NCBI GenBank assembly: GCA_964490895.1
Contig: CAZBEI010000118.1
Span: 1-64,000, forward strand
DNA length: 64,000 bases
Direction of reading: 5' to 3'
Source: JACRAO01 sp964490895
Lineage (GTDB): Bacteria; Bdellovibrionota; UBA1018
Shown here: positions 1 through 7,151 of the stretch, piece by piece
Numbering within the stretch: the stretch's first letter is position 1
Layout of the letters: each line of letters starts with the position of its first letter
The notes under the pieces: model-generated
The model's input: only the letters and a program-made list of their open reading frames with translations
Database searches by the model: none
What the model was told of the DNA's origin: nothing
Position numbers and translations under genes: made by a program

Positions 1-43
1 AATGCACATGCCTTAAAGAAAAGAACTCTGGGAGGATTGAAAA

Positions 44-481
44 GTGATGAACTTAAATTTGAAAACTTTGTCTGATTCAGAACTTCTTCTTCAAACAAAA
101 AAAGCAGTGACTCGCGAAAGAGAATCGGCTACTTTTTCGGAGGCTCAAGGGCCAGAGCTTGAAAATAATAAAAAAAACCAAGCTAAAACTGTGGCTACTT
201 CGCCTGGCGAAGCAGTAAAGCAAAGTCAGGCCCAGGCTACTTCCCCAGAAGAAGTAAAAAGCGAAGTGACACAGAGGCCCTATATTCCTGTTTTAGTTCG
301 TAACGAAGTATCAAAAAAAGCTCAAGACCAATGCACTTACATTTCGCCCATAACAAAAGAGCGTTGCGCAGAGCATAGATTTTTGCAGATTGAGCACGAA
401 ATTCCTTTTGCTAAAGGAGGGAGCTCTCGATTAGAAAATTTAACTCTAATCCTAACAACACACTCTAAAAACATACCCTAA
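44..481 (+). pseudogene. HNH endonuclease, apparently internally deleted
   Basis: The C-terminal part (about residues 78-135) is an HNH-type domain: 'RPYIPVLVRNEV', then 'CTYISPITKERC', then 'QIEHEIPFAKGG' and 'ENLTLI'. The usual second Cys near the final His ('LLCxxHN') reads 'ILTTHS', so a metal ligand seems lost. The N-terminus 'LKTLSDSELLLQTKKAV' looks like the start of the long multicopy HNH proteins common in Bdellovibrio relatives. Those proteins normally have about 150 more residues between these two parts, which is why I read this as an in-frame internal deletion (family knowledge plus inference). A GGAGG lies at 31-35, ahead of a GTG at 44 and an ATG at 47. Activity is doubtful. Confidence 0.6.
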
Positions 482-491
482 AAAAACCACA

Positions 492-1535
492 ATGCTACAC
501 ACCACTTTTAGACAAAGAATTTCTAATCCCAGACGGCTCCGGAATATGAAAATCCGCCACCAGGTGGAAAATCTTATTCGTGAGTTTTTTTTCGAGCAAA
601 ACTTTTTAGAAACTCGGACTCCTCTGTTAGTTAAAAGCCCTGGGATGGAGCCTCACATTCGTCCCTTTAAGCTTAAATCGGGAGCTTATCTCCCCACTTC
701 TCCAGAATTTGCTATGAAAAAACTTTTGGTGGGAGGTTTAGTAAAAATATTTCAAATCTGTCCTGCTTTTAGAGACGAACCTCGCTCTCCTCACCATCAC
801 CCTGAATTTATGATCTTAGAATGGTATCGAGCTCAGGCCGGCTATAAAGAAATCATGGAAGATACCGAAAACTTAGTCGCTTTTATGGCTCAAAAACTAT
901 TTCAGAAAGCTTCCCTAAGCTATCAAGAAAATGAAATTTCTGTAAAACCACCTTGGCCTCGTTTTAAAATAAGAGATCTATTTATGCTCCACACTGGAGT
1001 GGAGCTCACTCAAACACAAACTTTAGCTAAAATGCAAAAGTCGTGTAAAAAACTTAGACTCCCCGTGTCTCCGAAAGACACTTGGGATGACCTTTATTTT
1101 AAAATCTGGCTCAACCTCATTGAACCTAAACTCCCCAAGGATCGTGCTATTTTTGTCATAGACTATCCTACTTCGCAGGCAGCTCTCTCTGTTTTAAAAA
1201 AGGAACCTGATGGAAGCACATGGGCCAAACGTTTTGAATTTTATATTGGAGGTTTAGAGTTGGGCAATGCCTTCGAAGAACTCACCGATCCCGTCGAACA
1301 AAAAAAACGTTTTATCCACGACATGGCGCTCAGAAAAAAAATCTATGGTCGCTCTTTTCCAAGCAACCCAATCGACGATGAGTTTCTCGCAGCACTAACA
1401 GAAGGCCTGCCTCCCTCGGGTGGCATAGCCGTTGGAGTGGATCGGCTTGTGATGCTTTTTGCCAATGAAACAGACATTGATTACACGGTTTGGCTACCGA
1501 GCTATACTCAGCCTTGTAGATTAAATAATTTTTAA
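492..1535 (+). CDS. epmA: Elongation factor P--(R)-beta-lysine ligase (EpmA/PoxA/GenX)
   Basis: This is a lysyl-tRNA-synthetase-like catalytic core without the anticodon-binding domain, 347 aa against about 325 in E. coli. It attaches beta-lysine to a conserved lysine of EF-P. Class II motif 2 is at about 93-112 ('FRDEPRSPHHHPEF') and motif 3 near 310-323 ('GGIAVGVDRLVMLF'). The N-terminal 'TRTPLLVKSPGMEPH' is typical of the family. It starts 11 nt after the HNH remnant and ends 17 nt before the convergent lpxH-like gene. Neither efp nor epmB is in the window, so the complete modification pathway cannot be confirmed here. Confidence 0.9.
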   Translation: MLHTTFRQRISNPRRLRNMKIRHQVENLIREFFFEQNFLETRTPLLVKSPGMEPHIRPFKLKSGAYLPTSPEFAMKKLLVGGLVKIFQICPAFRDEPRSPHHHPEFMILEWYRAQAGYKEIMEDTENLVAFMAQKLFQKASLSYQENEISVKPPWPRFKIRDLFMLHTGVELTQTQTLAKMQKSCKKLRLPVSPKDTWDDLYFKIWLNLIEPKLPKDRAIFVIDYPTSQAALSVLKKEPDGSTWAKRFEFYIGGLELGNAFEELTDPVEQKKRFIHDMALRKKIYGRSFPSNPIDDEFLAALTEGLPPSGGIAVGVDRLVMLFANETDIDYTVWLPSYTQPCRLNNF

Positions 1536-1552
1536 AGCAAAACAGATACTCC

Positions 1553-2293
1553 CTAACCAAAATTTTCACGACAAATTAAGGGATCGCCTGGACTCCAAGT
1601 CAAATAGCTCCCATGAACCTTAGGGTATCCCATGTTGATGTACTGGGCATTTTTTTCGCCACTGCTTAAAACCATTTCGTCTTTATCGTGGCAATGTCCC
1701 ATCACAACGAAATCAAATCCCTGCTTGATTTTTTCTGATGCAAAATTTCTAAACTCCAGTCGAATTTTTTCTGCACGATCTTGAGGCATGTCTTCGAACC
1801 TAAAAATTTTTCCTGTGCGACTGTGCCTGCTCCAGTTTTTTCCAATCCAATCGACTAAGCCATCAGGTGCACAGTAAACAAATCCTTTCATCGCAGAGCT
1901 CCTGAGAAATGATCTGACCATCCTATATCTTAAGTCATTTGTCTTAACCAAGTCTCCATGGGCAAAGTAAAACTTTTTGCCTTCAAGTGTAAGCTCAAAG
2001 TCTCGAGCATAAAGGCGCCCATCACAGAAAATATTTTTCATGAGAAAATCATGGTTACCTTCGATGTAGTGGATCTCAACCCCCTTTTTTTTGAGTGTGC
2101 TCAGGATTTCAAAAAAGTCTTGATAGCGAGCGCGAAAAATTTTTTTACCTCCTATAAAAAGATCAAAAATATCTCCTGCAAAAACAAGAATATCTCCACC
2201 AGAAATTTTATTTTTTAACCTTTCTAGTAACTTCTGATAAATCGGGTCATTCTTATCCAAAATATGAAGATCCGAAAAAACCAAGAGTTGCAT
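1553..2293 (-). CDS. lpxH: UDP-2,3-diacylglucosamine pyrophosphatase-like metallophosphoesterase
   Basis: A calcineurin-like phosphoesterase of LpxH size (246 aa). The metal-binding blocks are in order: 'FSDLH' at 6-10, 'GDIFD' at 40-44, 'EGNHD' at 78-82, and 'MGHCHDKD' near residue 200. LpxH removes UMP from UDP-diacylglucosamine in lipid A synthesis on the cytoplasmic face of the inner membrane. No other lpx gene is nearby, so LpxH rather than a related phosphoesterase is inferred from the motif pattern and length. It lies just downstream of the flaG-like gene on the same strand (20 nt gap) and may be co-transcribed with it. Confidence 0.8.
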   Translation of the reverse strand: MQLLVFSDLHILDKNDPIYQKLLERLKNKISGGDILVFAGDIFDLFIGGKKIFRARYQDFFEILSTLKKKGVEIHYIEGNHDFLMKNIFCDGRLYARDFELTLEGKKFYFAHGDLVKTNDLRYRMVRSFLRSSAMKGFVYCAPDGLVDWIGKNWSRHSRTGKIFRFEDMPQDRAEKIRLEFRNFASEKIKQGFDFVVMGHCHDKDEMVLSSGEKNAQYINMGYPKVHGSYLTWSPGDPLICRENFG

Positions 2294-2313
2294 AGGGATA
2301 GTAAGTAACAGGA

Positions 2314-2739
2314 TCAGAGCTTTTGATCCAGGATTTTTCCGCGGTTAGAACTCAGTTTCTGGGCTGCCTCTCGCATTTTCAGAAATTCTTCGCCTGAGAA
2401 CTGTCTTACAATGGCACCGGAGCCATCTTTAAGCACAACCTTTAGCCCCAGCTCTGAACTTGTGAGAGAGGCTTGGAGCTCTTGAGATGAAACATGGAGT
2501 TCATTTTGAAATGTCTTGAGAGCTTCTTCGACTTTTTCATCATTTGCAGTCAGTGGTACAGCCAGTGGTGCAGCCAGTGGTGCAGTCAGTGGTGCAGTCA
2601 GTGGTATATGAAGATGATCGTCTTTTTGAGGGGCCTCCTCATGCTGTTTTCGTTCTTCTCGCGCATGCCCATCGGCCTCTTGTTTCCGAGAAATTCGGGT
2701 AGGCAATTCCATGAGCCCACTAAAAGGATTAATTTTCAC
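2314..2739 (-). CDS. FlaG-like flagellar protein with 4-residue repeats
   Basis: A 141-aa protein whose C-terminal third ('LGLKVVLKDGSGAIVRQF', then 'GEEFLKMREA') matches the FlaG pattern, a short protein associated with flagellin genes that affects filament length. Residues about 47-65 are a low-complexity stretch of PLTA/PLAA/PLAV units encoded by five near-identical 12-bp repeats (about 2557-2616). The start is a GTG at 2737-2739 with a GGGGG tract just upstream; no in-frame ATG lies before the conserved part except one at 'LMEL' that would cut only a few residues. It sits directly downstream of two flagellin genes on the same strand, supporting a flagellar role. The FlaG assignment rests on the C-terminal motif only. 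Confidence 0.6.
   Translation of the reverse strand: MKINPFSGLMELPTRISRKQEADGHAREERKQHEEAPQKDDHLHIPLTAPLTAPLAAPLAVPLTANDEKVEEALKTFQNELHVSSQELQASLTSSELGLKVVLKDGSGAIVRQFSGEEFLKMREAAQKLSSNRGKILDQKL
2557..2616. repeat. 12-bp tandem repeat, five units, in flaG-like gene
   Basis: Five consecutive units of the type CAG[TC]CAGTGGT[GA] run in frame with the minus-strand gene and encode PLTA-like tetrapeptides. Unit differences are single substitutions only, which suggests recent expansion by slippage. The reading frame is kept for any unit number. Confidence 0.85.
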
Positions 2740-2781
2740 TTTCGACCCCCTGCATTACTCTTTTCGGCATTCTATATAAAA

Positions 2782-2825
2782 TATTTAAATAAAAACCCCC
2801 CACGAGCTCGGCACTCCTGGGGGGT
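2782..2825 (-). terminator. Rho-independent terminator downstream of flagellin 1
   Basis: Read on the minus strand, an 8-bp stem (ACCCCCCA at 2795-2802 pairing with TGGGGGGT at 2818-2825) is followed by a T-rich run (TTTTTATTTAAATATTTT). It ends the flagellin transcript before the flaG-like gene. Confidence 0.75.
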
Positions 2826-2836
2826 GGGCTTAAGAC

Positions 2837-2868
2837 AATCTGTAGGAGCGTTATCGCCCTTACAGATT
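2837..2868 (-). other. Second 3'-UTR hairpin behind flagellin 1
   Basis: AATCTGTA (2837-2844) and TACAGATT (2861-2868) pair perfectly. The inner bases GGAGCG/CGCCCT extend the stem with one wobble and one mismatch, around a TTAT loop. It lies 24 nt past the flagellin stop codon and has no T-tract, so it is more likely an mRNA-stabilising or processing hairpin than a terminator. Confidence 0.5.
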
Positions 2869-2891
2869 TAGGCGCAAGACGATTCTGGACA

Positions 2892-3734
2892 CTAACCTAA
2901 TAACTTTAATGCAAGCATAGGAGCTGTATTGGCTTGAGCCAGCACAGCAACCCCGGCGCTTTGCAAGATCTGGCCACGCACTAGGGCCGTAGTCTCTGCA
3001 GCAATGTCCGTATCTGCAATTCGAGACCTTGCAGTGGCTAAGTTTTCTTTGCCAATTCCAATATTATTGACTGTCGCATGGAGCTTATTTTGAGTGGCTC
3101 CCAAGCGAGCTCTGGCTTCGAAAACTTTTGCAATGCCGCCATCAACCATATCCATCGCTTCGCGGGCGCTATCGATTGTTTCGTAATTTAATCCTTCGAC
3201 TCCCAACGCAGAAGTTTTGACATTGTAATCTCCTGGCATAAACACAATTCGATCCGAATCATTGAGTTCTTTTCGAATGCCCACTTGAAATTGCAACTCT
3301 GCTTTTTGTGCTTCACCATTGAGTAGAGAGGTCCCATTGTAATTGGTCACATTGGCAATTCGATCTACTTCGGCAAGCAGTGTCTGGACTTCTTGATGAA
3401 TAAAACCCCTTTCTTTTTCGCCCACGGTGTCCGAAGAAGCCTGGACAGCCAGTTCTCGCATGCGAATTAATATATTTCCTATTTCTGTAATTCCGCCCTC
3501 TGCCACTTGTACAAACGAAATTCCATCATTGGCATTTCGCTCTGCCTGCGACATGGAACGAATTTGAGCACGCAAATTTTCACTAATAGACAAACCTGCA
3601 GCGTCATCCCCTGCAGTGGTGATGCGATTTCCAGAAGAAAGTCGCATGTAAGATTTTGCTTGCTCGTCATTATTTTGAGAAAGGACCCGATTGGCTGCCA
3701 TTGCAGCAATGTTTGTAGATATTCTTAAACCCAT
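2892..3734 (-). CDS. fliC: Flagellin (short type)
   Basis: Flagellin of 280 aa: the N-terminal D0/D1 block 'MGLRISTNIAAMAANRVL' and 'SSGNRITTAGDDAAGLSI' and the C-terminal D1/D0 block ('ARSRIADTDIAAETTALV' to 'APMLALKLLG') are joined by a short middle. The surface-exposed D2/D3 domains of enteric flagellins are absent, as is usual for small bacterial flagellins. I use the ATG at 3732-3734 because the homology starts there and GGAGG lies 9 nt upstream; an upstream in-frame extension has no such support. It is exported and polymerised into the filament. A candidate sigma28 promoter is at 3955-3981. It is about 50% similar by eye to the next flagellin. Confidence 0.95.
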   Translation of the reverse strand: MGLRISTNIAAMAANRVLSQNNDEQAKSYMRLSSGNRITTAGDDAAGLSISENLRAQIRSMSQAERNANDGISFVQVAEGGITEIGNILIRMRELAVQASSDTVGEKERGFIHQEVQTLLAEVDRIANVTNYNGTSLLNGEAQKAELQFQVGIRKELNDSDRIVFMPGDYNVKTSALGVEGLNYETIDSAREAMDMVDGGIAKVFEARARLGATQNKLHATVNNIGIGKENLATARSRIADTDIAAETTALVRGQILQSAGVAVLAQANTAPMLALKLLG

Positions 3735-3954
3735 AACAAACAATCCTCCATTGCTCGGTCGCCTAAAATTTTTAATTTTAGACAAGAGAGCCTATCTCCT
3801 GAACGCTTTGTTCAGGCCGAGTTGTTTAAAAAACGTCTGTTTGGGAAACAAGAACGAAAACTTCTACAGAATTCCGCCACAAGCAACAGCAATGTACTCC
3901 GGCAGACGTTGTCAGTTTTTTCAGGGAACCCTGTGCTCCCTGCTGACAATAACT

Positions 3955-3981
3955 GTATCGGAGAGAATAGCTGTTACTTGA
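3955..3981 (-). promoter_or_regulatory. Candidate sigma28 (FliA-type) flagellin promoter
   Basis: On the minus strand TCAAGTAA - 11 nt - TCCGATAC resembles the sigma28 consensus TAAAGTTT-N11-GCCGATAA (5/8 and 6/8 matches, exact spacing). It gives a leader of about 215 nt before flagellin 1. The 3735-4086 gap holds otherwise only a GC-rich hairpin (4021-4048, GGGCGAGGA/TCCCCGCCC) just behind flagellin 2, without a T-tract. Confidence 0.45.
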
Positions 3982-4086
3982 CTAAAATACTAAACATTAA
4001 CAATTCCCACTCTAAAGTTAGGGCGAGGACTAAACCTACTCCCCGCCCCTTCAAAAACGGTGGGGTTTGGCAACCTAGTTTGCGAA

Positions 4087-4920
4087 TCAACCCAGAAGCT
4101 TCAATGCCAACAAGTTGTTCTGATTAGCTTGACTGAGGACCGAAACACCAGCTGATGTGAGAATATTGTACTTTGTCAACTCTGATGCTTCAGTGGCCAC
4201 ATCTACATCGTAGATTCGGCTTCTGGCAGCAGTCAAATTCTCATTATAGATTTGCATGTTGTTAATACTGGATTGGAGTCTGTTTTGCAGAGCTCCAAGC
4301 TCAGATCGGTTTTCAGTCAAGAGTTTGATAGCGTCATCCACCTTTGCTAAGTTATTTTGGGCGTCTTCTTTTGTGGCCACACTCATGCCACCAACCCCCA
4401 AATGTTCTGAAGTCACATTGGTTTTTCCCGAATCAAAAACAAGGCGATCTTGCTCAGGATTGTTATTGAGACCAATTTGAATTTCTAAAACAGCGCCATC
4501 TCCACTCAGAAGCTTTCGACCGTTGAACTCTGTAGAAGCTGCAATTCGATCAATTTCTTGGCCCAATTGCTGGACTTCTTTGTTCACAAAGCTTCTTTCG
4601 GCATCTCCAATCGTATCCGAAGCAGACTGGATAGAAAGCTCTCGAAATCGCACTAAAATATTGGCAACTTCGTTCATTCCGCCCTCTGCTGTCTGAATCA
4701 TAGAAATACCGTCATTTGCATTTCGAACATCTTGCTGGATGCCCCGGACATAGCCTCTCATCTTTTCTGAGATAGCCAGGCCAGCGGCATCATCCGCAGC
4801 TCGAGTGATTCTTGTACCAGACGCCAGTTTCTCTAGGGACGCTTTTTGAGCAGCACTATTTGTGCCCAAATTTCTTTGCGCCGCCAGAGATTGGACGTTT
4901 GTACTTACACGTAGACCCAT
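4087..4920 (-). CDS. fliC: Flagellin (short type), second copy
   Basis: A second flagellin of 277 aa with the same architecture: 'MGLRVSTNVQSLAAQRNL' and 'RAADDAAGLAISEKMRGY' at the N-terminus, and 'ARSRIYDVDVATEASEL' to 'NNLLALKLLG' at the C-terminus, with no variable D2/D3 insert. GGAGG lies 8 nt before the ATG. It lies upstream of flagellin 1 on the same strand with a 350-nt gap, so each copy may have its own promoter. Just upstream, a 14-bp element (GTGNTTTGATGGAG) occurs twice in tandem (about 4928-4955). The pair fits lineages that build filaments from several related flagellins. Confidence 0.95.
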   Translation of the reverse strand: MGLRVSTNVQSLAAQRNLGTNSAAQKASLEKLASGTRITRAADDAAGLAISEKMRGYVRGIQQDVRNANDGISMIQTAEGGMNEVANILVRFRELSIQSASDTIGDAERSFVNKEVQQLGQEIDRIAASTEFNGRKLLSGDGAVLEIQIGLNNNPEQDRLVFDSGKTNVTSEHLGVGGMSVATKEDAQNNLAKVDDAIKLLTENRSELGALQNRLQSSINNMQIYNENLTAARSRIYDVDVATEASELTKYNILTSAGVSVLSQANQNNLLALKLLG

Positions 4921-5158
4921 TGTACACCTCCATCAAAGCACTCCATCAAAACACTAAAGCATAAAAATGCATTAGCTTTTAGAGCACCTCTATTGTTTTG
5001 CAGGATTTGCTGCACCCTGCTTTTTAAGCTCTCTAGCCGGCACCACACCAGCTAAAAAACTTCTTACAATTGATTAAATCGGTCGGAATTAATAAAACTT
5101 TATACTTTTTTGATCAGGTATATTTAAAAAATAAACATGGCTCATAAAACTATTTAAC

Positions 5159-6118
5159 TTATTGTATTTTATCAGAAATAATTGAAGCAGCGCGGTATGG
5201 ATCAATCTCTTGTCTTAACAGTTTGTCTAAGACCTCTTTTCCAAAAGCAGAATTAAAGACTGTTTTAACTTTTTTATTAAGCTCTTCTGTCAAGATTTCC
5301 AGAACCTCATTTTCGAGAAACTGAAGTCTCTTTTTTTCTCTATTCTCACTGTTTACTAAAAAGGTTTGATGTTCTTGAACGGCATCCAAAAGTTCTTTAA
5401 TCCCACCTTCTTTCAAAGCCTCTGTTTTAAGGATTGGAACTTGCCACGTGTTTTTTTCGTCTGGCTTTAGACCCACAAAAGAAACGAGTTCTCTCACTAA
5501 CTGATCAGCCTGGGGCCGATCACTTTTATTGACTACAAACAGATCTGCAATTTCCATCAGTCCCGCTTTCATCACTTGAATCGAATCTCCGCTCTCTGGA
5601 ACTAAAACAACCACAACGGTTTGTGCGAGTTTCATAATATCGAGTTCTGTCTGCCCCACCCCAGCAGTCTCGACGAGAATGACATCAAAGTGAGCAGCGT
5701 CTAAGACCAAAACAACCTCCTGGGTAGCCTGCGAAAGCCCGCCCCTTTTTCCTCGAGTGCCCACGGAGCGAATGAAAACCTTTGGATCCAAGGCATGAGC
5801 TTGCATCCGGATTCGATCGCCCAAGAGAGCTCCGCCAGAAAATGGGCTCGAAGGATCCACGGCTACAATAGCCACTTTTTTTCCTAATTTTCTCAAAGAA
5901 GCCGTCAGACGATCAATCAGAGTCGATTTGCCTGCTCCAGGAGGACCTGTAATCCCCCAGACCTGGGCTTTTCCTGTGTTTGGAAAAATTTTTCCCATGA
6001 TTTGGCTTAAATCTGAATCTCGGTTTTCGACCTTAGATAAAACTCGGGCAAGCGAAAGGAGATCTCCCGACAAGACTCCTTGCGTTAATTTTTCTATCGA
6101 ATTCCTATTTGCCTGCAA
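5159..6118 (-). CDS. meaB: Methylmalonyl-CoA mutase-associated GTPase MeaB (ArgK/LAO family)
   Basis: A G3E-family P-loop GTPase of 319 aa. Walker A is 'GPPGAGKST' at 58-66, followed by 'VDPSSPFSGGALLGDRIRM' (about 87-105), the 'VETAGVGQ' switch II region and 'NKSD' (about 197) for guanine recognition. MeaB loads and protects the adenosylcobalamin cofactor of methylmalonyl-CoA mutase. The mutase genes are not in the window, so a mutase or another B12-dependent partner elsewhere is inferred. The best start is a TTG at 6116-6118 behind AGGCGG. Monocistronic as seen here, with a 238-nt leader region of flagellin 2 beyond its stop. Confidence 0.88.
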   Translation of the reverse strand: MQANRNSIEKLTQGVLSGDLLSLARVLSKVENRDSDLSQIMGKIFPNTGKAQVWGITGPPGAGKSTLIDRLTASLRKLGKKVAIVAVDPSSPFSGGALLGDRIRMQAHALDPKVFIRSVGTRGKRGGLSQATQEVVLVLDAAHFDVILVETAGVGQTELDIMKLAQTVVVVLVPESGDSIQVMKAGLMEIADLFVVNKSDRPQADQLVRELVSFVGLKPDEKNTWQVPILKTEALKEGGIKELLDAVQEHQTFLVNSENREKKRLQFLENEVLEILTEELNKKVKTVFNSAFGKEVLDKLLRQEIDPYRAASIISDKIQ

Positions 6119-6203
6119 AATCCGCCTACCTTGAATTAAACCTGCCTCAAAAAACCCAAAAATCCTAGTCCTATTTCAAGAAGGTGCGCTATCATTAAGA
6201 CAG

Positions 6204-7151
6204 ATGGCCGAAGTCTATGTGAGTCGTGATCTATACGAGTTAATCATTGGCGAGCCGCTCCCCGTTGCTTTGTTTTTAAATATTCATGGCAAATACATCC
6301 ACTATAAAAACAAGGGAGATGTGATTGATAAAATAATTTTTGTACGCCTAGAGCTTCAAAAAATAAAATCTATTTGTATTCTCAAAGATGATTTGGAATG
6401 TTTTTTAAGTTGGACTCTAAAAAATAATCCACCCAAAACCTTACTTGAAACCACAAACGAACCCCCTCTTTTCTCAAACGCAAAAATTGAAGCAACCCGG
6501 GCCATGCTTGATATTTTTCGAGATACTCATCCTGACAAAAAAATCGCTCAAGCCATCAAATCCAGCCAAAAACTTGTTTTAGAAATCATGAAACTTCCGT
6601 ATGCGTCCCAAGGACTCAGTCTCTTACACAATTACTCAAAAGGTTGCGTGGATCACTCTGTCAATGTCAGCGTGCTGTCGGTGTATTTGGCAATGCAAAT
6701 GGGCTACACTCATGCACATGTTTTACAAAACATTGCGGCCGGAAGCCTCCTCCACGATGTCGGAAAATCTAAAATCCAAATCACTGCGGAAGACAACGGC
6801 GAAGAGATCAAAAAAAAAATGCTCAATCACCCCCTCTTTGGAGTCACGCTGCTCGAAGGAGATTTTAAGGAAAATACGACCGTCCCAAACGAAATTAAAA
6901 TCATCATCGCCCAACACCATGAATGCTTTGACGGCAGTGGCTACCCCAATAAACTCAGAGGCAATACAATCAATGACCTCACTCGCATTGTCTCCATTGC
7001 AAACCTGTTTGACGAGCTGATGTCTGAAGGGAAGGGAACTCTTATCGACCGTCAGAAAAATGCGATTCTCAATCTAGACCGAGAATATTATTATAGATTT
7101 GATCCACTCAAATTAGATAAAGCTTTAAAAATTTTAAAATTAGGGATCTAA
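6204..7151 (+). CDS. HD-GYP domain protein, probable cyclic-di-GMP phosphodiesterase
   Basis: An unrecognised N-terminal region (about 1-120) precedes an HD-GYP domain. Visible metal ligands are His151, the HD pair in 'LLHDVGK' (184-185), His209 in 'NHPLFG' and 'HHE' (238-240); the signature 'DGSGYP' is at 243-248. Domains with intact HD and GYP motifs hydrolyse c-di-GMP, so this is predicted to be active. There are no membrane segments and no receiver domain, so the input signal is unknown. It is adjacent to but not in an operon with the divergent meaB, and its last 12 nt overlap the convergent ceramidase-like gene. Confidence 0.85.
   Translation: MAEVYVSRDLYELIIGEPLPVALFLNIHGKYIHYKNKGDVIDKIIFVRLELQKIKSICILKDDLECFLSWTLKNNPPKTLLETTNEPPLFSNAKIEATRAMLDIFRDTHPDKKIAQAIKSSQKLVLEIMKLPYASQGLSLLHNYSKGCVDHSVNVSVLSVYLAMQMGYTHAHVLQNIAAGSLLHDVGKSKIQITAEDNGEEIKKKMLNHPLFGVTLLEGDFKENTTVPNEIKIIIAQHHECFDGSGYPNKLRGNTINDLTRIVSIANLFDELMSEGKGTLIDRQKNAILNLDREYYYRFDPLKLDKALKILKLGI

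Noticed and set aside
5034..5041. Possible sigma28 -10 element (GCCGGCTA) upstream of flagellin 2
   Set aside because: The matching -35 at the required spacing is poor, so it is not called.
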